A stretch of DNA of 64,000 nucleotides from Dichetophora obliterata (GCA_963920525.1 OY986436.1:88604470-88668469), one strand, 5' to 3'; shown: positions 36,201 to 45,600, counted from the stretch's first letter. Notes: a model not told the origin generated them from the sequence alone. Numbers and translations: made by a program.

Positions 36201-39200
36201 CGAATTCTTACGCTGTCAACCTATAACTTCAAAGCAATACGATATCGCAAATTTGGTCGAATACCGAATTTCTAAGCTGTGCGACCCATAACTCTAAAGC
36301 TATCCGATAACAACAATTTTTTATTTATATATGGGAGGTAAAAGGGGGTGTGGCATTGCCCTTAAACCATCTCGTACTCAAAGCAAAGCGTACTTACAAA
36401 ATTTGAGCTCAATCGGACCAATGGTTTCGAAGTATTTTGATATTTTCTTAAAAGTAGGCGTAGATGAAGTGTGAACACGCCCATTTTTTTCAAAGTTAAT
36501 TATAGTTATCATACGAACTTATTTACCAAATTTTAATTTAATACGACCAAAACCGTCTTAAATACAGCATTTTTATTGATTTGTGGGCGACAAAAGGGGG
36601 TGTGGCACAAAACGTGCAAAGATACACACATGCAATTTCTTATGTGCACCCTCCACACAGACCCCAATCACCCGTAAAAATTTCATTGAAATCGGGCAAG
36701 CCGTCTAGGAGGAGTATGCGAACAGGAAGTTTTGCCACTTAATTTTATATATATAGATATCAAAACAGTGGGCGCAAAAGTGGGCGTGGTCAATTTTTCT
36801 TTCAGTAAACATTTAAATTGGATTACTACAAACATTTGAAAAAAAAATTATCCAAATCGGTCCAGCCGTTTTCCGATTTTATATAAATCGAAAAAAGTGG
36901 GCGCAAAAGTAGGCGTGGTCAATTTTTATTTCCGACAAAACTTAAATTGGATTACTACGAACATTTGAAAAAAAAATTATCCAAATCGATCCAGCCTTTT
37001 TATGATTTTAGATAAATCAAAAAAAGTGGGCGCAAAAGTGGGCGTGGTCAATTTTTCTTTCCTTAAAAACCTAACTTGGACTTAAACGAACATTTAAAAA
37101 AAAATTATCCAAATCGGTTCGGCCGATCTCGAGTTATGGGATTACATCGCATTCGGACACTTTCTTTTATATATATAGATTTGAAAGTTGATTTTTTTTT
37201 ATTTCAATTCAAAATTGTACAAAAATCAAATAAAAAATACTCAACAGCCGTCGACGACACGAGTGGGGGACTGCTGCCTACAGACACGTCGTGGCCGGCA
37301 ACTACACGATACTGACTTGTCGGCGCATTATCTTTTTTTATTATCGTACACCGACATCGTCGTTGTCGTGCCGGCGTCGTGTCGGTTAATGGGAAAATGC
37401 CTATTCGCTGGGAGAGTAAAATGCGAAAATGTAAAACACAGAGTTGTGTGAGAAGTGAGCCTTAGACAACACTTCTCACGAGGCTGTGAAGAAGTCACTA
37501 CACAAAAAAGGAGTAAATGATATGCTCAGCAGATGGATATGACACATGCTTAGCACTAGAACTGCAGAAACAAAAGTGGGCACCACGATAAAAATTAAGA
37601 CAACAAAAGGCTGCGCACAAGGCGGATTCCTTTCTGCACTGTTGTGGAGTCTTGCTGTGGACGAAATATTATCGAAGCTAACCGAGAACGGCATAAAAAG
37701 TCAGGGTTACGCCGACGCCATCGCCTTAATAGCGAGAGGTACGTTCGAGGATACACTTTGTAACCTTATACAGAGAGGACTGTCAGTAACAAAAGAATAG
37801 TACAACACAGTGGGATTAAACATCAACCCAGCGAAAACTACCATAGTACCATTTACTAACAAAAGAAGCCTGCCAAATCTCCGAACTATGAGAATGGATG
37901 GCACGGAAATTCTCTTCAAAGGAGAAGTAAAGTACCTGGGACTTACACTAGATTCTAAGCTCCTCTGGAGAACTCATGCAGTGGAAATTATAAAAAAGCA
38001 ACGCGCGCACTCATGGTATGTAGGAACCTGCCGGGGGAAAGCTGGGGTTGTAACCCAACAATTCTTCGCTGGATGTATTTATATGATGGTGAGACCCATC
38101 CTCACCTATGGTGCAATAGCATTGGCTGAAAGAACCAAGCTAACCACAATGAGATGATATCGCAAGTCAAGAAACCACACAGTATATCATGGTATACGGA
38201 TGGCTCCAAGACATTGGAAGGTATAGGCGCAGGGGTGTACGGGCCAAGAACCAAGCACTTTGAACCTATGGGGACAACACCCATTATCTTCCAAGCGGAA
38301 ATCCTAGCAATACAGATCTGTGCACAATTCAATCTGGACCGGAAATACAAAGGTCAGGATATAGTTGTGATGTCAGACAGCCAAGCAGCAATTAAAGCAT
38401 TAGTTTTCTGTGAGATATCATCGGCATAACATGGGAATACCTAACAAAACTCAACGAACTGGGCAAGAATAACACTTACTATACTTTGGGTCCAAGGACA
38501 CAAAGGAATACAGGGTAACGAAGAAGCCGATGGTCTAGCGCGACAGGGTGCAGCCACAAAATTTATAGGACCAGAACCATTCTGCGGAACATTCTATAAA
38601 ATAAAAACTAAGAAGGGAGGAGAGGCATAAACGTTCAAACCTTTGGAAAAGCCTCCCAAAGCTAAGACAATCCAAATTGCTTCTTAGTGATTTTAACACT
38701 CGGAGAGCAAAATTGTACATAAGCTTAGGCAAACCGAATCTAAGGATTCTTACGGGGTTCTTTACAGGACACTGAAAACTTGAATACCACCTGGGCATAG
38801 AAACCGATAGTAACTGCCGTTTCTGTGAAGAAGCCGTGGCTCGCAGGCGTAAACTAGCACTGGAGAACTATGAGCTGAGTCTAGAGCAGGTTTCATCCCT
38901 TGAACCTAAGAATATTCTCAAATTCATTAGAAAAATAGGGCTGGATGAAATTCTGTAATCCGCAAACCCAGCAGAACTTTGAGAAGGAGGTGCAATATTT
39001 CTCATTAAGGTCGAAGTAAGCATCTCCACCATACAACATTAACATGACGATAAAAACAAATTTGATTTATTACGCGAAATACTGAGAAAATTGCGTTCAA
39101 ACTTTAAATTTTGTAGTTCTAACGTATTAATTTCATCTTCACAAGAGCACAACTCGGTAGTAGATAAATCGATTGGGTTTGTTGATATACCGTTAGAAAG

Positions 39201-42200
39201 ATCAATTTATTTCCTTTTAAATGAACTGTTTAAATTACGTTTTCCGTGACTTTGTTTTTCTGCTAAAAAAAATAATGTGCATCAAGGTCATGAAATACTA
39301 ATTACTCCGCAACTTCTGAAGGTGTGAAAATAGACTCTTTCCCCTCCCATAGATTTTTTGCACTAAAATCTTAATTTTAATGCTTTAAAAAAAAAAATTT
39401 ATCTAAGCATTAACCGTTAAGTATAATAAAATTTATTATTAATATTTTGTAGGTGCTCCATTTTTTCATAGCTCTTTCACACTCGCTTTCGGAAACTTTC
39501 GTTCAAAACCGCCGTTTCAATTGGTGATATGGCATCACACTCTTGTTTTAATCTTTCAATGTGCTGAAGTTTTTTGGTAGGTTTTGGACTCCAAAACACT
39601 GAGTCTTGAAGCCTGACCCAGATTTGTTCAACAGGATTAAGATCTGGCGAGTTTCCTGGCCAGTCTTCCCATACTTGCTTAAATAGACTTTTAGCAACTC
39701 TTATTAACTGTTTGGGCGTATGACATCGCACACAGTCCTGCATTTAAATCGCTGTAGATCTGCGAGGGAACTGCCAGGAAGTCCTGGAGCAATTTCCATA
39801 TACGGGAAGCATACGCTGTCTGTAGAATTCCCTATCAACAGTCCGTTTTTCATCGACAATGATTAGTTCAGATTTTAAAGTGGTGCTTATTCCGTCCGCA
39901 ATCACGCCGGTCTGTTCTTTACCCAAATTTTGTATCTTACTTTTTATTAGTGTTGTCAATTTTATTGGACGACCACTTCTCGGCGGATCAGCTATAGTGT
40001 TGACGTTTGTGCGAGTCCACTTCAAAACAGTATTGTACGACACTTTTAATTGCTTACTAATGCGTAATTTCGGAACCCCATTGTTATGGAGCGTTTTAAT
40101 TTGAGTTCTTAAGACTAATTGTGACCATTAATTGTGGATTACTCCATTTTGTTTTCAAATAAAATAAACAATAAGATTTTTTATATTACCACGATTGTAA
40201 CGATGTATGCAAAAACTTTTCGTCCACCCTGTAGTTGCACTCTATTGCGGGATACCATGTATAATAAAAGCATAACAAGCAGCAGCAACAGCAAAGGTGG
40301 CAATAGGTGTCAAATAGTCGACGGTTGTCATCAGCAGCGCAACGCTAAACTTCCGACATCGAGGGGTCATCAACTGTGCAACAATAGTTGCAAACCTACG
40401 CTGACTCCACGGGCAGTGGCAATTTTTATTATAGCAATAACAACAATAATCGTAACGCGGCAAAAGTCAAAAAACAATAATCCAATACAAAAAAATAAAG
40501 CAAACAGATGATGTAAAAACCAAAATAATAAAATATGCTTAAAATTAAAATAATTACAATTTTTAAGAATTTTAAAAAATTTACACTAACCCTGAGCTTT
40601 TGTAATCTGGTAATGCTGTTTTTGACAAGTAGGGTAGAAGGGGAAGTATTTGACACAAGGGAGTCTTTGACAGTGGCAGTTCTTGACATTTTTCATCATA
40701 CTATTTGGTTCGCGCAATTAAAAAAAGGTTCCTCCCAACAATGATTTAATTATTATAGGTTGTCCATTCGTTTGACAACACCCGTTAATTTGTAAACAAA
40801 AATATATTCTCTCTCAAATATTAATGGGTTTTGTTGTCTACTCAGAAAAAAGTTGTGTTTCATTGTGAATTTTTTAATAAAAGTAGTTATTCTTAGGGTA
40901 TACACTTCACTTTGTAATTTTCCGAAATCGCAAATTTACGACGATTTGAAGTGAGCGAATGCTTTTCAATTTTTTTCCGAAATATTTGTCAAACTGACAA
41001 CTCGCAAAATGTTAATTTATTGAAACCTTTGTCGTTGCCGTTTATTTGTGAAAAGACTAAATTATACGAAATTTTATTGTAGAAGACCGTTCAGGAAGTT
41101 GTTTTTATCATGAAACACAGTTGCTTGTGTACACTGAACACATCTTTTCTTCGCAAAGTTCCGACGATTATTTTTCCTCATCTTAATAGATGATTAAATT
41201 TAAACAATCTTCGGAAAACCAGAACAACAACAATTGCACTGAAATTTTCGTAAAATTCCGATTTCGGAAAATTACGAAGTGAAGTGTAAACCCTATCTGT
41301 ATATTGCTATATTTTATATTACAATAAATAACTGGGTCGCCACGATTTGAAAATGGTTTTTGTTCAGAACAAAAGAAAATATGTTTGGTCGAACAAAAAA
41401 GGCATAAGTGCAGTTTAAAGCCCAAAAAAAGTCGGTCTCGAATGGTTTAGAAGATATAACTCACCAATTTTTGGGCATAAACTTTGAAAATGACAAATTT
41501 TACCAATAAATGTAAGTTTTTCATAATCTCCAAATTTCCAGAGAACTCCTCAATGCCAACAGTATTGAAAATATCACAATGAACAAATTTAACACGAAAA
41601 CCACTGCTTAAAATTATCGCGAAAAATACAAGAACGTTAACCCTCTTCGATCGCAGTTCTTTATTTTGGTACATTTTAAGAGAATTTAAAATACAAAAAA
41701 AATTGTTATTAAAAATCGCGAAATTTTTAATAACGCGAAATTTTTAATAACAATCTTTCGCCTGCGGCGCTTTCTTTAACCATCGTTTATGTTACTATAT
41801 AAGTTACTATTTAAATATTTAAAAAATTGTTATTAAAAATCGCGGCGTTTTGCCGTAAGTAAATATTTGCAAAATGTTCGGCACCAATGAAAACACCTTG
41901 GTCAATATTTCAGTTTTTCCCATTTGGAGCCTTCATGTTTTCATAATCTTCCAATGGTAATTTTTTCGCACCTACACGAATTTTATCTGTCTAATACATT
42001 TTTAGAGCTTCATTTATGCATAAATAGTAAAAAGTTTTTTGTATACGGAAAAAGTCACTTTTTTCAAACTTCACGATTTTTATCTCCTTAACCACTTGAG
42101 ACGGACTTTTGGATTAAGGGGCTCTAAATACACATTTTGAAAAAAGGGGCGTGGACCGTAAAGTGCAATTATTCCAAAAACGATACCTCAGCTAGTTATC

Positions 42201-44059
42201 GATTTTTAAAATTTTTTTGCTTGGAGCATTGTCTGTTCAGTAAAATATCTATCTATATTATCTAATAGATCTAAAATAGTGACATTTCATTTTAAAGATA
42301 ATTAAATTATCTATTAGACAAAAAACAAAAAATAAATTAAAGCAATAATTTTAATTTTGTGAGCAGTTTTATATAACTTTGTTTTTAAATAGTGATAAAA
42401 CCGATATTTTTTTCAAAAATGTGCAACATAAAGGTGTCAAAAATATATTTTATATTTAAAGCCTACAGTTTTATCTTTCATTTAATGTATAGTTCGTTTT
42501 TTGAATTGACTCTAAGTTTAATATATTTGTTGCGATGATTAACTATTTAATTTGATAAAATGGAAACTGTTGACCAAAACTGATCAGCTAAAAGTTTCAA
42601 ATTTTTTCCATTGCGTAAATTGAAGCGTCAAGTTTAAAAATCTTGACGAGTGGAAACTAAGATAAAGTTGTCATTTCTGTAACCAACTGTGTATTCAGTT
42701 AGTGATAGACTAAAACAAAATTTAGTATATCACATTAAAGTAGTTATCAAATATATTATATAAACGTGCGAAAAAGTGTTTTAGTTATCTCTGATACCTG
42801 CGATCTCCAAATAAAGACGATTTTGTCATTCCTGACAATTTATGCCATTCCTGTAACAAAACAAAAAAAAAATGCCAACAAATCAATTTCATAATGCTCA
42901 AAATTAGCTCTCGAGCTAAGGTCTTTTTCAAATATATAAATTCTGGCGTCGCTAAAAAGATTTCAGTCTGCATGCTTATTTATTGTAGCTTCAGTTTTAT
43001 TTTAAATTTAAGCAAAATGCTACGAAAACATTCAATCTATATTTAAAAACATGTTTTCAATGAAATTTATTTCTAAACTGATTCTTCTTTTACTTATTGT
43101 AAATTCAAAGACAAAAAATAATACAAATATTCATAAAATTTAAAAACTTTTTGTGCTATGTGTACTGTATAAATTTTTTTTTATAATTTCTGTATTGATT
43201 TACACAACAAGCCATTGTCATTAACTTTTTTAAAAACTCAATAAAATTTTCAATCAAAACAAACAAGTAGTGGAAAACGCAGTAGAAAAAGCAGTAGTGA
43301 AATGCATATTTGGGTATTTAGTACTACGAAAAAGTATGATATTTACTTCTTCAATTCAATTTTACGGGTGTATATCTTCCTTCTTGTGAGAAAAAGTAAT
43401 TACAATTAATTGCAATTACTTTTTTTACTTGTATTTAATCATATGATTAATAAATCGATTAATTTATTTTATTCACCATCCCTAGCTGTAGCACTTATAT
43501 ATTATAAAGCTTTTTCATTAAAATTGGCCCAGTACTTTTCGAGTTAAATGATAAGTGTAAATTTGCACTTCAATTTAATATAATAGAATAGATAAAAGTA
43601 GATTAACAATAAAGAACAAAATTAGATTTATTACCTTGGCTATCGTCATCGCCCCATTTAAAAAATCCACAAGATTTATTATTATTTACACAAGTAAAAA
43701 ATGTTCGACCTTGATTTGGACCCTCTTTGAGCACTTTGAGACTGCAAAAAGCATTAAGCAAGAAGAATTATTTTTATAATTATAATAGACTGCTTGCTTA
43801 ATTAACGTACCTCTTGGCCGGATCACCACATCCACATTTAATAACATTACCATCGTTAATGTTCCTATTTATGGTTTCATCAAACTTCGATTGCGTATTT
43901 AATGCCAGATTACTGCTTGGAAACCGATGTTGCGATTCGTTCATGTAATTATTTGAATCAGGGACTTCATCTGCCCATTGGAAGTATTTGCAGCGGTTTT
44001 GTGCTGGGCAGACATAGAACTTACGGCCTTTGTTTGGACCATCTTTCTTGACATTTAAT
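24214..44059 (-). CDS. Top3alpha: DNA topoisomerase III alpha, C-terminal four exons
   Basis: Exons in transcription order: 44059-43811, 43741-43635, 29353-29267, 24341-24214 (stop TAA 24216-24214). All boundaries are GT-AG and the split codons fit (AG+T, G+CG, A+AT). Exon one: rest of a first GRF zinc finger (VKKDGPNKGRKFYVC, FQWADE), a linker, and the CGCGDPAK start of a second finger. Exon two: VLKEGPNQGRTFFTC and CGFFKWGDD. Exon three: Ser/Thr-rich linker ASTSTGVRHSDQTWGSS. Exon four: KKKRKCGLCRQEGHTKQKC, a CCHC knuckle, then the stop. Two GRF fingers followed by a terminal CCHC is the tail of animal TOP3A, the type IA enzyme that with BLM/RMI1 dissolves double Holliday junctions. The fingers bind single-stranded DNA or partners. 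The catalytic TOPRIM region must lie upstream, outside the readable part. Introns are 69 bp, 14.3 kb and 4.9 kb; the long ones hold the transposons listed here. Confidence 0.9.
24777..25210. repeat. Tandem duplication inside the LINE RT
   Basis: 24777-24999 and 25000-25210 repeat the segment from GGCGTGTTGTC through GTTATAAACA. The second unit lacks 12 nt near its start. Both encode the same VPQGSHLGPLLF motif. Confidence 0.9.
25318..25529. mobile_element. 212-bp MITE
   Basis: Terminal inverted repeats of about 40 bp: GGCTGTGTTCAGACGA at the left, and GGCTATGTTCAGACGA from the right, then CAAATGATT on both sides. Non-coding. It interrupts the LINE at 24403-26386. Confidence 0.8.
26387..26727. 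other. LINE 3' flank, no gene
   Basis: Contains two similar pieces with CACTACTAGTTTG and CATTACTAGTTGG about 60 bp apart. No other recognisable feature. Confidence 0.5.
26728..27257. mobile_element. hAT-like MITE, 530 bp
   Basis: Ends AGGGCTAGGAATCTCATGCA and, from the right, CAAGGGCAAGGAATCTCATG. Flanked by CTATAAGT and TTATAAGT, an 8-bp duplication with one mismatch, as expected for hAT. The interior repeats AAAATATGCAAAAATAT motifs. Non-coding. Confidence 0.75.
27258..28117. other. Intronic sequence, possible degraded inverted-repeat element
   Basis: ATTGTGAA...CGCCCG near 27316-27340 is echoed inverted by CGGGCGGAATTCACAAT near 28000-28017, which may mark a decayed element of ~700 bp. 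No coding. Confidence 0.35.
28118..28352 (-). mobile_element. tRNA-derived SINE
   Basis: On the - strand the head reads GGCGGCCGTAGCCTAGTGGG: a box A-like TAGCCTAGTGGGTAG (28344-28330) and a box B-like GGTTCAATTCC (28291-28281), with the spacing of a tRNA promoter. The body then carries GCCGTTCGGAGTCGGCAT and GTAGGTCCAG, a tail shared by many insect tRNA SINEs. No clear target duplication. Confidence 0.7.
28490..28935. repeat. Two-copy tandem repeat, period about 211 bp
   Basis: TGAAGTCGCAG...CGCAACTCATTGAAGGTTGC starts at 28490 and again at 28701, with further shared segments (GCTGCGTTG, GCAGCGTGTGTGTC). A partial third similarity runs to about 28920. Confidence 0.75.
29354..30377. other. 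Intron sequence with one unassigned frame
   Basis: A 90-codon frame at 29983-30255 starts with a hydrophobic stretch (IFSTLYLFILLIFIAI) that resembles a signal anchor, but it matches nothing I recognise and has no supporting context. The rest is featureless AT-rich sequence. Confidence 0.4.
30378..31169 (+). pseudogene. LINE APE-type endonuclease domain
   Basis: A 263-codon open stretch with LILIGCDANAHHTIWGS (catalytic Asp/Asn pair), RGEYLLEFLLSSNLDLL, TFVTRARKEVLDLTIG and SISDHKIIEF, the SDH motif closing the exonuclease-endonuclease-phosphatase fold. It nicks target DNA for priming. The frame stops at 31167-31169 before the RT, whereas the intact polyprotein would continue. Confidence 0.85.
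31170..32039 (+). pseudogene. LINE reverse transcriptase, N-terminal part
   Basis: Frame-shifted pieces at 31203-31463 and 31370-32020: SAGVDGIVPALLQKGAE, WRRAIVAFIPKVGKKD, SFRTISLISFVLKTMEKVID and HAYRAGRFTESVQ, the fingers and early palm of a LINE RT. The reading is cut by the insertion of element X within the motif A segment (DIDGA-x-DNTSHE). Confidence 0.85.
32014..32039. repeat. 26-bp direct repeat, left of element X
   Basis: Begins GAGCCTTAGACAAC and ends TCTCACGAG. Identical to 37457-37482. Taken as the target duplication of X in the LINE. Confidence 0.85.
32416..32624 (+). pseudogene. Relic of an element-borne protein (FVGPQIR family)
   Basis: Three frames joined in order give FVGPQIRK, a charged segment with EKREWGSIISSCKEFFGNNK, and VDYGDVVNEFLNAYEEIGCRM. 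From memory this resembles a widespread arthropod protein of transposon-like distribution whose next segment would contain HFLHSHLDFFP. Here the match stops after GCRM. Function not known. The same relic recurs at 46814-47022. Confidence 0.5.
33757..34747. mobile_element. Non-autonomous DNA element, about 1 kb
   Basis: Terminal inverted repeats of about 50 bp: left AAGCCCAGTTTCCATGTAAT, right read backwards AAGCCCGGTTTCCATGTGGT, both followed by CTTCTAAGATC and ACAATCACATCTT. Additional internal AGATCAT motifs. No transposase. It carries the smaller inverted-repeat unit at 34338-34486. Confidence 0.8.
34338..34486. mobile_element. 149-bp inverted-repeat unit
   Basis: CCCATATTATACGGTGCTCG at the left is matched from the right by CCCATATTACACGATGCTCG, continuing with TTTGCTCGG on both sides, giving ~30-bp arms. 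It is nested in the element at 33757-34747. Open frames across it on both strands are palindrome artefacts. Confidence 0.75.
35050..36300. repeat. Degenerate ~140-bp tandem repeat in the Helitron
   Basis: Units start near 35058, 35205, 35338, 35600, 35745, 35886, 36006 and 36148. Each has the order CATAAAATG, AAACTGCATG, TTGAGGTCGAATACTGAATT, CTATTCGATA and GGAGGTGCCAC. Confidence 0.85.
36766..37135. repeat. Three ~125-bp tandem units in the Helitron
   Basis: GTGGGCGCAAAAGTGGGCGT (36767), the same with GTAGGC (36896), and again near 37027, each followed by GGTCAATTTTT and ATTATCCAAATCG. Confidence 0.9.
37457..37482. repeat. 26-bp direct repeat, right of element X
   Basis: Identical to 32014-32039. 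The six bases before it plus GTG read GTGAGAAGT, which is the reverse complement of ACTTCTCAC inside the repeat. Confidence 0.85.
37457..38157 (+). pseudogene. LINE reverse transcriptase, C-terminal part
   Basis: Resumes with the duplicated GAGCC...CGAG, then motif B (TKGCAQGGFLSALLWSL) and motif C at 37708-37719 reading YADA instead of YADD, so one catalytic aspartate is lost. Then NPAKTTIVPF and KYLGLTLDSKLLW. Stop at 37798-37800 and further shifts. Confidence 0.85.
38154..39050 (+). pseudogene. LINE RNase H and C-terminal region
   Basis: RNase H motifs: WYTDGSKT (first Asp), FQAEILAIQICAQ (Glu), VMSDSQAAIKAL (Asp), then, after a shift near 38405, WVQGHKGIQGNEEADGLAR-like coding at 38490-38540 (last His/Asp). 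The tail (38650-38960) encodes LLSDF, LGKPNLRIL and CRFCEEA-like pieces of the usual C-terminal zinc segment, with many breaks. Confidence 0.8.
39051..39469. other. No recognisable feature
   Basis: LINE 3' flank and AT-rich sequence up to the Tc1-like remnant. Confidence 0.5.
39470..40135 (-). pseudogene. Tc1-like transposase remnant
   Basis: Read from 40135: LRTQIKTLHNNGVPKLRISK and LKVSYNTVLKWTRT (helix-turn-helix), PPRSGRPIKLTT (GRPR-type hook), a short damaged middle (39744-39850), then MQDCVRCHTPKQLIRV and DWPGNSPDLNPVEQIWVRLQ (39477-39743), which holds the last catalytic residues of the DD34E type. The first catalytic Asp region is missing, so roughly a third of the protein is lost. 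Terminal inverted repeats not found. Confidence 0.8.
40136..40895. other. Intron sequence with one unassigned frame
   Basis: A 125-codon frame (40134-40511) is Cys-, Asn- and Ser-rich with CAG/AGC triplets (SSSNSKGGNRC). I see no domain and no splice context. Left uncalled. Confidence 0.4.
40896..41293. mobile_element. 398-bp inverted-repeat element with TA flanks
   Basis: Left end GGGTATACACTTCACTTTGT, right end read backwards GGGTTTACACTTCACTTCGT, both continuing AATTTTCCGAAATCG. TA on each side (40894-40895, 41294-41295). Non-coding. Confidence 0.85.
41702..41845. repeat. AT-rich palindrome with a third copy
   Basis: TTGTTATTAAAAATCGCG (41703) faces CGCGAAATTTTTAATAACAA (41734-41753), with an inner CGCGAAATTTTTAATAA. 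A third TTGTTATTAAAAATCGCG lies at 41827. Confidence 0.8.
41846..43634. other. Intron sequence, nothing recognised
   Basis: 1.8 kb AT-rich sequence with no repeat I can match and no meaningful frame, ending at the Top3alpha donor at 43634. Confidence 0.5.
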
Positions 44060-44394
44060 CTTTAAAGGAATTGAATAAACTTAGCTTTTCTGATTTAAGC
44101 AAAAAATAGATTTATCAAACAAAAAGATAGAAGAATTAATTAAATTTTTTAGATTCAATTTTAAACTTACTGGTTTATGATTAATTTTAACAATTCATAA
44201 ATTCGTCTTACTAAAAACTAATGCTTTATTCTAGCGTAAAATTTTTCGTATTTTTTTACCATGTATAAATTTACACCATGTTTTATTAAAAAGCCAGCAT
44301 TTTAAAAAAGCTCAAAAATTACACGGTGCTACAAAAAATATCGCATGTACTTTTGAAGTGACATGGTAAAAAAATCATTAAATCTGAGCGAGTA

Positions 44395-45041
44395 CATACT
44401 TGAAATTGTTTATACACCCCCAAAATTTAATTTTACCGTTAAAAACTGATTTTTAGGTATTTGACGCATAAAAGTTATTTGACACGTGAAAGGGGAATTG
44501 TTTAAACAAATTTATTTTAATACTTAAAACCTTCAAAACATGATAATATGGGTATCAAATGAAAGAGGACAATTTATTTTATTGGAAATACGAAGTGACA
44601 ATGCATCCATACCAAATATGTAGATTAGTTTGATAGACTTATGTTTATTTGAACATTTTTGGAAATAATTTTCAATTTGTTTAAAGTAAAAAACTTCCAT
44701 TACTTTTAATACGGAACCAAAAATGCTTTAACATTTCTTTTTTGTTTTTTTTTTAATTAAAGATATTGTCTTCTTTCATTTGATGCCCATATTATCATGT
44801 TGTGAAGGTATTTAGTATTTAAATACATTTTTTAAACAATTCCTTTTTGTAACTTAAAAGCCCTTAAAAAAAACTAGAAATTAGAGTTTCACTTTTTCAA
44901 TTCACTGTTTAAATTTTTTTTAATTTTGACGATTATACTGTCAAAGTTTTGTTAAAAACTACTTTAAACGTAATTCCTTTCTGAAAGTACAAATAATTAC
45001 GAAAAAAATGAATGTTCATTTTTAAAAATCGTATTAAAATT
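44395..45041 (-). mobile_element. Old inverted copy of part of element X
   Basis: On the - strand it corresponds to about 33300-33690 of X: GTATAAACA...GTTAAAAACTG near 44405-44460, and GTTAAAAACTACTTTAAACG near 44950. Diverged and with extra sequence. It continues after the foldback element at 46424-46437. Confidence 0.6.
44493..44845. repeat. Inverted repeat with ~85-bp arms
   Basis: Left arm 44493-44583 (GGAATTGTTTAAACAAAT, CATGATAATATGGGTATCAA) is matched inverted by 44765-44845 (TTGATGCCCATATTATCATG, TTTAAACAATTCC). Spacer ~180 bp. Confidence 0.8.
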
Positions 45042-45417
45042 AACTGAGTTAAGTTAATTAGTTTTTATGATCTATTGAATAATTACATGAATTAAGATTG
45101 TGAGCTTTAGATCAAGTGAGTTTTTCAAGAAGGCAACAACAACAACAACAACAACTCTGTATAGAGTCAATCACTTAGCTGACTAGACAGTCTGTTTCGG
45201 AAATCGCTACATATTCCTCATCAGTAGTCTTTGAGTGATTAAGCTGTGATCAACTCACTGTTTAAACTAGCATATGAATGTGCAGATTCCTCTAATTCAT
45301 TCTTATGAATTGTATGGCTGCTAATCATATGACACTTCAAAGCAGGAGGCCATTTTAGATCACCGCCATCAACTCTATCAAGGGTTGCCATCTGTTCTAG
45401 TTGCTTCTTCATTTATT

Positions 45418-45600
45418 TCAATATTCATTGAATATTGAATATTGAATATTCATTGAATATTCATTGAATATTGAATATTGAATATTCATTGAATATTGAA
45501 CATTGAATATTGAATATTCATTGAATATTGAACATTGAATATTGAATATTGAATATTCATTGAATATTCATTGAATATTGAATATTGAATATTGAAATAA
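45418..45600. repeat. GAATATT/CATT minisatellite
   Basis: Irregular run of TTGAATATT and TTCATTGAATA units forming the loop of the foldback element. Confidence 0.9.

Larger units (their letters stand above)
35011..37179 (-). mobile_element. Non-autonomous Helitron, 2169 bp
   Basis: On the - strand it starts TCTATATATATAAAAGAAAG and ends GCCGGGTTTCAGCTAG. It thus has the 5'-TC and 3'-CTAG ends of Helitrons, lies between A and T, and has no target duplication. The second X copy (47915-47925) preserves the uninterrupted site, which proves both boundaries. The interior is non-coding: about eight degenerate ~140-bp units (35058-36300, motif AAAATGTAATCAATGAAACT), GTGTGGC segments, and three ~125-bp units (36766-37130, GTGGGCGCAAAAGTGGGCGT). 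No Rep/helicase gene. A 3' hairpin is weak. Confidence 0.85.
32040..37456. mobile_element. Element X, copy 1 (5.4 kb with nested insertions)
   Basis: Defined by the 26-bp repeat around it and by a second copy at 46438-48138. It has no clear terminal inverted repeat. The left end is AAGAAATTACGCC and the right GAGTTGTGTG plus AGAAGT. Subterminal CGACAC-rich segments at 34855-34960 and 37320-37400 are inverted to each other. Internal insertions: the inverted-repeat element 33757-34747 and the Helitron 35011-37179. One coding relic lies at 32416-32624. Class unknown. Confidence 0.65.
30378..39050 (+). mobile_element. LINE with RNase H, split by element X
   Basis: Non-LTR element of the I/LOA/R1-like kind: APE endonuclease, RT, RNase H and a C-terminal Cys/His segment in order. 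It is interrupted at 32040-37456 by element X with 26-bp direct repeats. The 5' ORF1 is not seen. Inserted in the 14.3-kb Top3alpha intron on the opposite strand. Confidence 0.85.
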
